Of a stretch of 64,000 nucleotides of DNA, positions 27,271-36,680 are shown in pieces. This DNA is from an uncultured Clostridia bacterium (lineage in GTDB: Bacteria > Bacillota > Clostridia > Lachnospirales > Lachnospiraceae): contig CAOKDX010000009.1 of assembly GCA_948467395.1 (NCBI GenBank), positions 62,001-126,000 on the forward strand, read 5' to 3'. A program made the position numbers and the translations under genes. The notes beneath the pieces are model-generated. The model had not been told where the DNA came from and searched no databases. It saw nothing but the letters and a program-made list of their open reading frames with translations. Each line of letters starts with the position of its first letter. The first letter of the stretch is position 1.

Positions 27271-29620
27271 AAAGAGACTCCGCAGGGGAGAAGAAGGAGA
27301 AAATGAACTGGCGGAGGGGATCTGCCTTTGCACAGAGGAAATGAGGGAGGAGGAATCCCGCATCGGAACCCTGCTGATAAAGGGATTTCTTGTATATCTT
27401 ATCGTGATGGGAGAGATCGGCTGTTTCCTGACCTCATTGGATATACCGTGCAGCTGGTGGGTGATCCAAATCGGGGTTCTGGCAGGAGCGCTCTTCTGCC
27501 CGCTTCTGTACCACAGCCGGAGATGGCAGAATATTGGATATTTTCTGCTGTTCTTTGGTATGCTCTTCGCCGCAGTATGGTTTCGACGATATATCAGCAG
27601 CGGTGTATTTGCGGTGGCAAATACGCTGTCCCAGCGGGCCTCTGTCTTCTTTGGCAGCAGTGTCCGGAAAAGCTATACCGAACAGATCGGCAGCCGTGGT
27701 GTAACGATTCCGGCCGCCATGTGTTATGTGGGCTGGGCCGCCTGTATTTTAATGAATGTCCTGATCTCCCGCCGTATGAGGTATTTGGCCGCCGGTTTTT
27801 TCTGCCTGGCCATTCTGTTTCTTCCCCTGTACCTGGAGAGGGAACCGTCTGCTCTCTTTGCGTTCATGCTGTCTGCCGGCCTGTTTCTTACTTTTATGTT
27901 CAGGAAGAACGGCCATTATGGGCTGTCCATGCAGAACCGCCGCTACCATTTCGATTCTGGCCGGAGAAGGCTTTCTTATGTCTATGCCGGAAAGACAATG
28001 TTTCATGTGACCGAGATCGTCCTCGTTGTAAGCCTTGTGGCAATCTCTCTGACGGGAGCCGTTATGCCGCAAAAGAAATATGACGGAATGCGTTCTGCCA
28101 GTGCCATGAAGGCAGGAACGATGGATGCGGTGGAGAATTTTATGCTGATCGGTATATTGGGACTCCTGAACCGCTATCCCAGTACGGGAGGGCTTGCCGG
28201 CGGCACACTGGGAGGAGTCAGCTCCGTCTGGCATGACTATGAAACGGATCTGACTGTGACGTATGCGCCATACAGTATGGACCGGCTGTACCTGAAATCA
28301 TTTACCGGGGATACTTATCTGCCCGGACAGAATAAATGGGATACCCGGAGGGATGAAGAGGGGCGTCCGGTAGTGGAGAGCCAGAAGTCTGTACCGGAAT
28401 TATATAAGAGCCATTACCAGAACGGTGACAAAATGTCTGCCATGGGTCATATGAGGATTACCAATGTGGCGGCGGCATGGGAAGCCTATGTGCCCTACTA
28501 TTCCCTGGATGCAGCCAAGAGGATACAGCCCAGATATATGGAGGACTATGAATATTATCTATTCCATGGAAATATTCACGACCTCATACCGGATAGTGCA
28601 GAAGCAAACCAAATATACCAGGACAATTTTCATGAGAAGGATCTGGAGGTTCCGGAAGAGAATCAGGAGGTCATTTCGCAATTCTGCGAAGAGGCCGGAT
28701 TGAGGAAGGGGATGGAGCCGGATGCTGTAATCCGGCAGCTCCGAAATTATTACCAGAGAAATATCCCCTATACGCTGCGCCCGGGGGCGACGCCCTTCCG
28801 GAAGGATTTTGTAAATTATTTTCTCACAGAGAACCGCAGGGGGTACTGCGCCCATTTTGCCAGTGCGGCGACACTTATTTTCCGGTATCTGGGTATCACG
28901 GCGCGGTATGCGGAGGGCTATGTCATTGATCCGTCGGATCTGTCCGGGGATGGCACCGTACTGCCGCAGGAAAAATATGAGTACTATTATCGGGGATATT
29001 CTCCCATCGGTGAGACGGCTGTAGTATCTGTTGATGTGACGGACGCCGGTGCCCATGCCTGGGTGGAGGTGTACGATATTTCCCGGGGATGGCGTGTGGT
29101 GGATGTGACGCCGGCTGCCACAGAGACAGACGGGTCTGGGGACGGTCTGCTTCAGCAGTTTTTGAATTTCCTTCTCAGTGATGCCGGAGACGGCGGAGCT
29201 TCGACAGGGCAGTCCGGCCAGGCTCCAGAGGTTTCCGTGCCGGGGGCCAGCAGGCTGCTAGCATTTGGGCGGTATGCCGGTTTGATCCTTGCCCTTCTGG
29301 CTGCGGCGGTGCTCCTGTTCTTTGTGGGGAAAATGGCGGTGCGCCGGATTATGTGGCATGGCAGATATCGCGCTTCAGATTTAAGCGACCGTTTGATCAT
29401 GCGTTATCAGGCCTGTGTCAGAAGGCGGGAGAGACGAAATCCAGAGCTGGCGGGAAGGCTCAATTATAGAGAACAGCTGGAGTGGTTTGCCGCGCAGGGG
29501 AGCTGGCAGCCGGATCCGCAAGAATTTGAGAGGGCGGCTGCCATACTGGAGAGGGCGGGCTTTTCTGCTGAGCCGGTGACGGAGGAGGAGCTGGAGTGGG
29601 TACTTCACAAATTAATGTGA
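27257..29620 (+). CDS. Transglutaminase-like membrane protein
   Basis: A 787-residue protein with about six hydrophobic segments in the first 270 residues, a long outside loop and a final membrane segment near residue 690. The outer part contains a transglutaminase core: NRRGYCAHFASAATLIFRYLG (Cys), GAHAWVEVYD (His) and WRVVDVTPAA (Asp). Such TgpA-like proteins close MoxR/DUF58 operons. Start is ATG 27257, or ATG 27263, overlapping the preceding stop. Its 3' end overlaps by nine bases with the convergent subtilase gene, leaving no room for a terminator. Confidence 0.93.
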   Translation: MKMRRKRLRRGEEGENELAEGICLCTEEMREEESRIGTLLIKGFLVYLIVMGEIGCFLTSLDIPCSWWVIQIGVLAGALFCPLLYHSRRWQNIGYFLLFFGMLFAAVWFRRYISSGVFAVANTLSQRASVFFGSSVRKSYTEQIGSRGVTIPAAMCYVGWAACILMNVLISRRMRYLAAGFFCLAILFLPLYLEREPSALFAFMLSAGLFLTFMFRKNGHYGLSMQNRRYHFDSGRRRLSYVYAGKTMFHVTEIVLVVSLVAISLTGAVMPQKKYDGMRSASAMKAGTMDAVENFMLIGILGLLNRYPSTGGLAGGTLGGVSSVWHDYETDLTVTYAPYSMDRLYLKSFTGDTYLPGQNKWDTRRDEEGRPVVESQKSVPELYKSHYQNGDKMSAMGHMRITNVAAAWEAYVPYYSLDAAKRIQPRYMEDYEYYLFHGNIHDLIPDSAEANQIYQDNFHEKDLEVPEENQEVISQFCEEAGLRKGMEPDAVIRQLRNYYQRNIPYTLRPGATPFRKDFVNYFLTENRRGYCAHFASAATLIFRYLGITARYAEGYVIDPSDLSGDGTVLPQEKYEYYYRGYSPIGETAVVSVDVTDAGAHAWVEVYDISRGWRVVDVTPAATETDGSGDGLLQQFLNFLLSDAGDGGASTGQSGQAPEVSVPGASRLLAFGRYAGLILALLAAAVLLFFVGKMAVRRIMWHGRYRASDLSDRLIMRYQACVRRRERRNPELAGRLNYREQLEWFAAQGSWQPDPQEFERAAAILERAGFSAEPVTEEELEWVLHKLM

Positions 29621-30532
29621 ACCTAACAGCGCTTCGATGTTCAGCATTCCCCAGCCCTGCTTTTCATGGGGAAGATGCAGATCCGTGCATGTGTTTTTCA
29701 GACGGATCTTTACCTCCCGGGGAGTCATCTCCGGATACTGGCTGAGAAGGAGTGCAATGGCACCGCTGACAATGGGGGTAGACATCGAGGTGCCGCTCTT
29801 AATGGAATAGGGATGGCCGGCACGGACATTCTGAAGGCTGGCGCAGCTGATGATACGGGAGCCGGGGGCAACGACGTCGGGTTTTTTGATACAGGAATAA
29901 GTTGGCCCTGCTCCGGAGTGGTTTTCCCGGGGTTCTTTTTCTCCTGGCCGGTGTTTTTCGGCAGGAAAGGAATCCACAGACCCTACGGTTATGATCTTTC
30001 TGGAATTTCCGGGGGCGCTGATGGTGTGCCGCTCCGGCCCCTTGTTGCCGGCGGCGGCAGTTACTACAAGGCCATGATCCCAGAGTTCATCCACCTTTCT
30101 GACAAAGTCGCTTTTCTCATGGAACTCTTTCTGATCGTTGGCGCCGATGGATATATTTACAATGCGGATGCGGAAACGCCTATGGTTGCGCAGGATCCAC
30201 TGCAGTCCGTCCATTATGTCGGCGATGGTCCCGTTGCCTTTGCTGTTCAGAACCTTTATGCCCACCAGGTGTGCTTCCGGTGCGATGCCTGCATAGATGC
30301 CGCCGGAGGCATGGCCGTTTCCGGCAGCGATGCCTGCCACATGGGAGCCGTGTCCGGAATCATCGTAGGGAAAGCGTCTTCGGTTCACGGGATCATACCA
30401 GCCGGCGATCCGGTCGCGGTAGTCGGGATGCGGGGACAGTCCGGTGTCGACAACGGCAATCCCGATGCCATGTCCGGTAAATCCCCTGTCGTATGTATTG
30501 CCGATGTTCACCGTGCTTTTTACCTGGTTCAT
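29612..30532 (-). CDS. S8 subtilase without signal peptide (AprX-like)
   Basis: A 306-residue serine protease of the subtilisin family. The catalytic triad is clear: IAVVDTGLSPHPDY (Asp), DSGHGSHVAGIAAG (His) and IKSGTSMSTPIVSGAIALL (Ser), with AAAGNKGPE as oxyanion region. There is no signal peptide or I9 propeptide, so it is probably cytoplasmic like AprX/IspA types. It is the only - strand gene in the window, divergent from the Hsp70 gene (89-base gap) and convergent with the transglutaminase gene. Proximity to a chaperone pair suggests protein quality control, but this is inference. It is not closely similar to the two large secreted subtilases further right. Confidence 0.95.
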   Translation of the reverse strand: MNQVKSTVNIGNTYDRGFTGHGIGIAVVDTGLSPHPDYRDRIAGWYDPVNRRRFPYDDSGHGSHVAGIAAGNGHASGGIYAGIAPEAHLVGIKVLNSKGNGTIADIMDGLQWILRNHRRFRIRIVNISIGANDQKEFHEKSDFVRKVDELWDHGLVVTAAAGNKGPERHTISAPGNSRKIITVGSVDSFPAEKHRPGEKEPRENHSGAGPTYSCIKKPDVVAPGSRIISCASLQNVRAGHPYSIKSGTSMSTPIVSGAIALLLSQYPEMTPREVKIRLKNTCTDLHLPHEKQGWGMLNIEALLGSH

Positions 30533-30621
30533 GGCTGGCTGTCCCCCTGTTCGGAAAATATATCTGTTATCATTTTATGGGAAAGGGATGTTCGGGGTTC
30601 ATTGTAAACGGAGGTGTAAAA

Positions 30622-32415
30622 ATGGCAATGATAGGTATTGATCTGGGAACGACAAACAGCCTGGCTTCTTACTGGAAGGATGGGGAGGTCCGGCTGATCG
30701 GGGACGAGACGGGACAGGTTTTGTTCCCCAGTGTAGTAGGTTATATAGAGGGGGAAGGGCTGACTGCCGGGTGGCCGGCAAAAGAACGTCTTACGGAACA
30801 CAGCGAGGATACGGTATGCTCCTTCAAACGGTTTATGGGGACGGATAAGAAATATAATCTTGGTGGCAGCGTTTATACACCCATGGAGCTGTCCGCCATG
30901 GTGCTGGAACGGATTCGCAAAAATGCAGAATATATCCTGGGGGAGGAGATTGAGGAGGCAATCATCACAGTGCCGGCCTACTTTAACGACAATCAGCGCA
31001 GCGATACAAAGAAGGCGGCGAGGATAGCAGGACTTCATGTGGAGCGCCTGGTGAATGAACCCTCTGCAGCCGCGCTGGCGTACCGGATGGAATACGGGGA
31101 AGAGGACAGGACGCTGCTGGTATTTGATTTTGGGGGTGGGACACTGGATCTTTCCTATGTGGAATGTTTTGAAAATATTATAGAAATCGTGGCGGTGGCG
31201 GGCGATAATTATCTTGACGGGGATGATATTGACCGGCTGGCGGCAGAATATTTCTGCCGGGAAAACGGCCTGCAGTGGGACAGCCTTTCCCCAGAGGAAC
31301 AGTCGTCGCTAAGGAGGGCCTCAGAGAATGCCAAGATACGGCTGGAGACCGAACCGGAGGTTACAATAAGGATGGTGGCAGGCGGCAGGGAGTATCAGGC
31401 TCATCTGGATCACGATATCCTTTTTCAGATATGCATGCCGCTATTTACAAAGATCAGGAAGCTGTTTCTCCGTCTTTTGAAGGACGCCGGGGCGAGGGTA
31501 TCCGATGTGGACGATCTTGTCATGGTGGGCGGCTCTTCCCGATTGACCATCGTCAGCCGGTTTTTGACAGAACTTTTGGGGAAGGAACCGGTAGTGGCCG
31601 GGGAGACAGACAAGGTGGTGGCGGTGGGTGCCGGAGTATATACCGGTATCCGCAGCCGGAATGAGGATATACGGGACATGATGCTCACCGACGTCTGTCC
31701 TTTTACCCTGGGCGTGGAGTGCCGGCATCGGGGGACAGACCGGCAGGGCTATCTGCTGCCCATGATTGAACGGAATTCCACACTTCCGTCTTCCCACTGC
31801 GAGCGTCTGGTGACACTGGCCGATTATCAGAAGGAAATTGTGGTGCGCATCTATCAGGGAGAGGAGTATTATGCCAGAGATAATCTGTTTCTGGGCGACG
31901 TCAGGATTCCGGTAGAGCCAAAGCCTGCCGGACAGGAGGGAATTGATGTGTATTTTACCTATGATATCAATGGGATCCTGTTTGTAGAGGTGGTGAATTC
32001 CCAGAATGTGCGCAATCATATTCTGCTGGCCAATCAGAATCTCACGAAAGCGGAACTGGAACGCTGCCGCAGGGAAATGGAACAGCTTCTGATCCCCCCG
32101 ATTCAGAGGGAGGAGAATCAGCAGCTTCTGGCCCGGCTGGCAGCACATTATGAAAAATGTACGGGAAGGCAGCGGGAAGGGCTCGGGTATCTGATCAACT
32201 GGTTTACAGAGGGCCTGCAGAGCGGAAGGCAGCATATTGTAAGGAGAACGATCGAGGCAGTACAAAAGCAGCTTGCCGCCCTGGAGGAATCTGGAGATTG
32301 GGAGGAAGAGCTTTTGTTTGACGGGGAATTAAAATTTAATATGGAAGAGTACGAGGAGGGAGGGGAAGAGAATGACGGATTGTTGGAAAATCCTTGGGAT
32401 AGAACCGACGGATGA
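30622..32415 (+). CDS. Hsp70-family chaperone, HscC-like
   Basis: A 597-residue Hsp70 shorter than DnaK. The ATPase domain has MIGIDLGTTNSLASYW, AIITVPAYFNDNQRSDTKKAA, LVNEPSAAALAYRM, VFDFGGGTLDLSYVE and VMVGGSSRLTIVSRFL; the substrate domain begins with DVCPFTLGVEC and IERNSTLPSSH, as in HscC proteins. The long C-terminal lid of DnaK is reduced. ATG 30622 with GGAGGTG upstream is the start. It overlaps the following J-like gene by 44 bases, mirroring the HscC plus dedicated J-protein pairs of other bacteria. No CIRCE heat-shock operator is seen upstream. Clients are unknown. Confidence 0.92.
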   Translation: MAMIGIDLGTTNSLASYWKDGEVRLIGDETGQVLFPSVVGYIEGEGLTAGWPAKERLTEHSEDTVCSFKRFMGTDKKYNLGGSVYTPMELSAMVLERIRKNAEYILGEEIEEAIITVPAYFNDNQRSDTKKAARIAGLHVERLVNEPSAAALAYRMEYGEEDRTLLVFDFGGGTLDLSYVECFENIIEIVAVAGDNYLDGDDIDRLAAEYFCRENGLQWDSLSPEEQSSLRRASENAKIRLETEPEVTIRMVAGGREYQAHLDHDILFQICMPLFTKIRKLFLRLLKDAGARVSDVDDLVMVGGSSRLTIVSRFLTELLGKEPVVAGETDKVVAVGAGVYTGIRSRNEDIRDMMLTDVCPFTLGVECRHRGTDRQGYLLPMIERNSTLPSSHCERLVTLADYQKEIVVRIYQGEEYYARDNLFLGDVRIPVEPKPAGQEGIDVYFTYDINGILFVEVVNSQNVRNHILLANQNLTKAELERCRREMEQLLIPPIQREENQQLLARLAAHYEKCTGRQREGLGYLINWFTEGLQSGRQHIVRRTIEAVQKQLAALEESGDWEEELLFDGELKFNMEEYEEGGEENDGLLENPWDRTDG

Positions 32416-35400
32416 CAAAACAAAGATCCGTTCCGCCTATGCCGCCGGATCCCGGGTGAGCCATATGGAAGAGGATCCGGAGGAATTTGCCAGGCTGAAC
32501 CGGGCATACAGGGAGGCTCTGGATTATGCGTCTGGACTCCACAGGGAAGAGGGGGGACCAGTACGGCCGCATCCGGATGTTGAGACAACAGTTCCCAGGG
32601 ATACGGCGCCGGTTTCTGAAACGGAAATGGTTTCCGATCCGGCTCCCTCCCTGCTGCAGCGGCTGCTGGTGGAGGAGGAGAACCGGGTGGAAGAGAGCAT
32701 GGCAGAGGGGGCGTTGAAAGTCTTTACCGCCATTTTTCAGGCGGCCGGAGAAACCGGGAAGGCGCCAAGGGCGTCAGTGTGGCGGGACTTTTTTCTATCC
32801 GATGAATTTTTAAAGGAGCAGTATGAGGAAGGGTTTGCCAGAGGAATGATGCAGTATCTTTCTGAGTGGAGTATGGAGGGAAATTATAATATTCATGCCC
32901 TTCCCTCGGATTTTCTGCTGGAGCTTGCCGTAGCCTATGCCCTGACGCCAGAGACACACAGCCCTTCTTCCGGCCCGGTTTCCTTTGTAGTGGATGCCGG
33001 AGGGAGCTTTTATGGAAGGGAATGTGCGGCGGCTCTCTGGAATATGCAGTCCGGGCTGGGATATAAGCCTGTCCGCATATTAAATAAGCCGGAGAATCTT
33101 GTGCGGCTCCGGTCCTTTTCTGACTATATTCGGCTGCGAAGTCTGAACAGCAATCACCTTCTGACCAGGAAGAACAGGGACAACTGGGAAAGGATTCTTA
33201 TGTGTGGCTGTGTAAATCATTTGTATGAGCAGAAGGGTAAAGGGAACCGGAATATTTACGAGGAGACAAGAAGTGTCTGCCTGATCCGGCTGATCACATT
33301 CTGGGTCCGGGAGGACGAGATTCCGGCGTGCGTATTAGAGTATATGTACAGGGAGTATAATTTAAAGAACATAGAGCACAGCAGCAGTAAATATATTTAT
33401 CATCCCCTGCGGCAGGAGATCCTTGAGAAATATCCCGATATCGAACAGGTGCTGTTCGGGGCGGCCAGCCGCCTGCAGATGGAGAGGGACTGGTATCGTG
33501 ATCTCACAAAGATTGTCTCAGATAACCATTCAGATTATGATAGGGGGATTTATGAGGAGACGGAGGAGATAAAGAAGCGGATCCGGGAGCTGTTTGGGCG
33601 CCCGGAATGGCAGAAGATAAAATATTCGGAAGACCTGCTTGACAGATTGTCCGGGCAGTTCTATCAGAGGATGGTGGTGCCTGCATCCATGGCAAAGAGA
33701 CTGATTGCATTTTTCACAGAGGGGCAGCAGGAGGGAAGATGGGAGGACGCGCAGAAGGTCTCGCTTATGGTGGAAACCCTGATCCAGTCACTGGCCTTCA
33801 ACCGCAGAATCCGGGATATCGACGATTTACAGCCGCTGGCCTTTGGAACGACAGGGATAGAGGATATCGGTGATGACAACCGTGACTTTTGGTATTATTA
33901 CCTGATGGTGGGATTCGGATTCCGCAGGGCTCAGCTGAAATCCGGGGCGGAAGCTGTCTCATCCCGGTACACACGGGGTTCTGACTGTTATCTTCCCCTA
34001 TATATGAAATATACATATTATCCCGCCCGCCAGTGGATCAGGAAATTTGTGGGATATTCCCGGTCCCATGGATCAGAGGGGCAGGAATCCCCGGCAGCGG
34101 CTGAATTTCTTCTGCCGGATGGTAAGAGGCTCAGGGTGGAATTTCATTTTCACTACTGTCTGTATTTTCTGGACGGGACGCCTGTATGCCAGCCAGCCTA
34201 TTCCTTTGAAGCCTTCGCCCGGATGGCAGCAGAGATGGAGAGGACCCAGGAGTTTTTCTTTCTTTTTGCCATAACCGGGATAGGGGAAGATGAGAGGGAA
34301 GCTGCCCGGGAGCTGCTGGAGGAACGGCTGGCGAGGCTGGTTCTTTACCCGTCCACCGTGCCTCTTATTGCCCGTATGCTGGCTGAGGGAACGGATACAG
34401 AAGACAGCGGCACCGAAATGGTTCAGGCTGTCTATTATACGGAACAGGAGGATTACTGTTTTCGGGTTCTGGTGACGGATCAGACGGTCCATCTGTACCA
34501 CCAGAGGAAGTATGGCTGGTACGAGCTGCCGATGCCGGACGGACAGGCCGGCACAGATGGCAGGGTGCAGGGGGTTCTGGAGCAGCTGCAAAAGCCCCGG
34601 CCTGTCCCGCTGAACCGGATCCCGGTGGAGGGTCTCGGAAACGAGGAAAAGGCGGCGAAGATATTAGAGGCGCTGCGGCAGTATGAGGAATACCGCAGGA
34701 GAGACGGGGAATGGGCGGCCGGCAGCCAGGATGAAGCTGGTATGGGTGTGAAGGGCTTTTTTGAAAGAGAGGGCAGTTTTCTCACGGAAAGCTATTGTAT
34801 TGTCCGCTTTGGGCCGGAGAAGACGAAGGAGCGTGTGCTGTACTGCGGAATTTACCCCTATGCATTTGAGGCGAAGGATCACAATCGGGATTTTGAGTCG
34901 TCATACCAGTTCCGCCGGAAAGAGCTCTCACAGAAAATAAAGGAGAAACATCAGATACTTGGGAATTTTGGCTGGGGAGATGTCTATACGCCCAAAGAGG
35001 TGTTTGAGCCGTCACCCTTTGCCATTGGCGAGAGCGGTACATATTACAATTTCGATGTGATTCGGATGTACCGCACGGACAATCTGGCGTCTCTGCTCTC
35101 CAAAATGTTTGATCTAAGTGATGTTACAGAGGTGGAAACCTATCGGGGCTGCCTGAGCTTTTCCAGATTGGGCAAAAGGCTGGAATACTGTTTTGGCGAG
35201 GATGAAATGAGAAGCTCCATGTACAGTCCCAGCATCACTATTGCGGATGTATTTGTGCGGTTTACCCGGGCAGGGGAGATGGCTGAATTTGCCCGCTGGG
35301 CAAATGGGATTCTTGCCTGTGCAAGATGCCTGTGCCGCCCACTTTTTGTCCTGGCGCAGCGGGAAAAAAATATGTATTCGCTTTCCCTGCATGACAGGGG

Positions 35401-35710
35401 AATTTCCGGCAGCGGTACGGTATCAGATCAGGGGGAGAGGATTATGGGCGATTCCCCTCCTCTGATCTGGAAGAGATGGGAAGTAGACGGTTCTGTCTTT
35501 TCTGTTATGGAAGAGCTGCGGGAGACCGTGCTGTGGTATATGGGGCATGGGAAGTACGGCGGAAGGCTGAAGTCCTGCCTGAATGTGGATGCCGTATGCA
35601 GTCCGTGGACGGACGGACCCTACGGCGTATCGGATGGGGAGCCGGCAGAATGGGTGATATATCGTAATGTAGACGGAATATTGGAAGAGCAGAAAGATGA
35701 AGGAGGATGA
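32372..35710 (+). CDS. Large J-domain-like partner of the Hsp70, 1112 residues
   Basis: The first 50 residues resemble a J domain: WKILGIEPTDDKTKIRSAYA, then FARLNRAYREALDYA. In place of the diagnostic His-Pro-Asp, the loop reads SHMEEDPEEF, close to the HPE-x-DPE-x-F form of the small J proteins paired with HscC but with Pro replaced by Met. The remaining 1050 residues have no family I recognise, no clear membrane segment and several aromatic-rich beta regions (for example around 590-720 and 880-1010). It begins inside the Hsp70 gene, with ribosome site GAGGGGAAGAG. It probably loads particular substrates onto the Hsp70; what they are is unknown. Confidence 0.82.
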   Translation: MTDCWKILGIEPTDDKTKIRSAYAAGSRVSHMEEDPEEFARLNRAYREALDYASGLHREEGGPVRPHPDVETTVPRDTAPVSETEMVSDPAPSLLQRLLVEEENRVEESMAEGALKVFTAIFQAAGETGKAPRASVWRDFFLSDEFLKEQYEEGFARGMMQYLSEWSMEGNYNIHALPSDFLLELAVAYALTPETHSPSSGPVSFVVDAGGSFYGRECAAALWNMQSGLGYKPVRILNKPENLVRLRSFSDYIRLRSLNSNHLLTRKNRDNWERILMCGCVNHLYEQKGKGNRNIYEETRSVCLIRLITFWVREDEIPACVLEYMYREYNLKNIEHSSSKYIYHPLRQEILEKYPDIEQVLFGAASRLQMERDWYRDLTKIVSDNHSDYDRGIYEETEEIKKRIRELFGRPEWQKIKYSEDLLDRLSGQFYQRMVVPASMAKRLIAFFTEGQQEGRWEDAQKVSLMVETLIQSLAFNRRIRDIDDLQPLAFGTTGIEDIGDDNRDFWYYYLMVGFGFRRAQLKSGAEAVSSRYTRGSDCYLPLYMKYTYYPARQWIRKFVGYSRSHGSEGQESPAAAEFLLPDGKRLRVEFHFHYCLYFLDGTPVCQPAYSFEAFARMAAEMERTQEFFFLFAITGIGEDEREAARELLEERLARLVLYPSTVPLIARMLAEGTDTEDSGTEMVQAVYYTEQEDYCFRVLVTDQTVHLYHQRKYGWYELPMPDGQAGTDGRVQGVLEQLQKPRPVPLNRIPVEGLGNEEKAAKILEALRQYEEYRRRDGEWAAGSQDEAGMGVKGFFEREGSFLTESYCIVRFGPEKTKERVLYCGIYPYAFEAKDHNRDFESSYQFRRKELSQKIKEKHQILGNFGWGDVYTPKEVFEPSPFAIGESGTYYNFDVIRMYRTDNLASLLSKMFDLSDVTEVETYRGCLSFSRLGKRLEYCFGEDEMRSSMYSPSITIADVFVRFTRAGEMAEFARWANGILACARCLCRPLFVLAQREKNMYSLSLHDRGISGSGTVSDQGERIMGDSPPLIWKRWEVDGSVFSVMEELRETVLWYMGHGKYGGRLKSCLNVDAVCSPWTDGPYGVSDGEPAEWVIYRNVDGILEEQKDEGG

Positions 35711-35749
35711 GTGCGGTATTGCGGGATCAATAATTAATATAAAATAGAT

Positions 35750-35777
35750 GCAAGGATTTCCTCCGTCCACTCGTGTT
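35750..35777 (+). promoter_or_regulatory. Candidate ECF-type promoter for the sigma operon
   Basis: GCAAGG (35750-35755) and CGTGTT (35772-35777) are separated by 16 bases, the geometry of ECF promoters (an AAC/AAG-containing -35 and a CGT -10). It lies 70 bases before the His-rich lipoprotein gene. Downstream, GTGAAAC occurs twice 35 bases apart (35782 and 35817), possibly a further regulatory site. Pattern match only. Confidence 0.35.
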
Positions 35778-35846
35778 ATAAGTGAAACCGTACAGGAGCA
35801 GCTTTTGCGCTGCCGGGTGAAACGATAGAGCAAGGAGGAAAAGGAA

Positions 35847-36116
35847 ATGAAGAAAACGATTCTGTTTGGAGCAGCAGGACTCTTGTCCCTGTCACTGCTG
35901 ACGGGGATGGCAGGCTGCACGACGGCAGAGGCGAAGGCGAAAAGCCATCGCTGCAGCATTATGAAGGGGTGCAGGGTGACAGGAAAACATCATTCAAAAA
36001 AACATCACCAGAAAAAGCATCACTCCACGAAGCATCCTGCCAAAACATACCGATATGTCTGCCATCATTCCGGGGATCACCATTCAGGAAGTCATCCTTC
36101 CGGACATCACAGATAG
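35847..36116 (+). CDS. Small His-rich lipoprotein
   Basis: An 89-residue protein with a lipoprotein signal (LLTGMAGCTT, lipidated Cys at about residue 24) and a C-terminal half in which about one third of residues are His, in clusters such as HHSKKHHQKKHHSTKH and CHHSGDHHSGSHPSGHH. This composition suggests binding of zinc, nickel or copper outside the membrane. AGGAGG lies upstream. After the TAG stop the same frame stays open for 25 more codons to a TAA that directly abuts the sigma-factor start. It heads a putative operon with the sigma and anti-sigma genes. Confidence 0.8.
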   Translation: MKKTILFGAAGLLSLSLLTGMAGCTTAEAKAKSHRCSIMKGCRVTGKHHSKKHHQKKHHSTKHPAKTYRYVCHHSGDHHSGSHPSGHHR

Positions 36117-36194
36117 TATGGCGGCGTGGGCCCGGCACAGACCAATGTGGCGCCGGGTCAGCGCTATGGGGCAAGGAACAGGAGGAGCAGGTAA

Positions 36195-36680
36195 GTGCGG
36201 AGCGAAAATGAGGTGAACCGGGCAGTGGAGCAGTATGCAGACCTGATCCAGCGCATCTGCTTTTATCATTTGAAGAACCGGGCGGATACAGAGGACGTGT
36301 TTCAGAATGTATTTATGAAATATATGCTGTACGATGGAGTCTTTCGGGATCAGGAGCATGAGAAGGCATGGCTGGTCCGTGTGTCGGTGAACGCCTGTAA
36401 GGATCTGATGAAAAGCTTTTTCCGGCGGAGGGTCGTGTCTCTGGAGACAGTTTATGATATGCCGGCGGAGGTATCCGATACGCACAGGGAGGTACTGGAG
36501 GCAGTACTGTCACTGCCGGATAAATATAAGGATGTTATCTATCTGCATTATTATGAGGGGTATTCGGCAGTGGAGATCGGCCAAATTGTCGGGAAGAAGG
36601 AGAATACGATATATTCCCTTCTCTCCCGCGGAAGGGGCTTATTGAAGGACAAGCTGGGAGGTGACGGCATTGGCGAATAA
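36195..36680 (+). CDS. ECF-type RNA polymerase sigma factor
   Basis: A 161-residue sigma-70 family protein with region 2 (YADLIQRICFYHLKNRADTEDVFQNVFMKYM) and region 4 (LPDKYKDVIYLHYYEGYSAVEIGQIVGKKENTIYSLLSRGRGLLK) and nothing else, as in ECF factors. GTG 36195 is preceded by GGAGGAG. It lies between a His-rich lipoprotein and an RsgI-like membrane anti-sigma protein, with which it overlaps by eleven bases, so it is likely kept inactive at the membrane until an envelope or metal signal arrives. Confidence 0.95.
   Translation: MRSENEVNRAVEQYADLIQRICFYHLKNRADTEDVFQNVFMKYMLYDGVFRDQEHEKAWLVRVSVNACKDLMKSFFRRRVVSLETVYDMPAEVSDTHREVLEAVLSLPDKYKDVIYLHYYEGYSAVEIGQIVGKKENTIYSLLSRGRGLLKDKLGGDGIGE

Noticed and set aside
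30493..30621. Longer N-terminus for the Hsp70 gene reading into the divergent region
   Set aside because: The extra 43 residues are not Hsp70-like and overlap the start of the - strand subtilase; ATG 30622 has a good GGAGGTG site and gives the normal Hsp70 N-terminus.
30533..30621. CIRCE or other heat-shock operator before the Hsp70 gene
   Set aside because: No TTAGCACTC-type inverted repeat is present in the 89-base gap.
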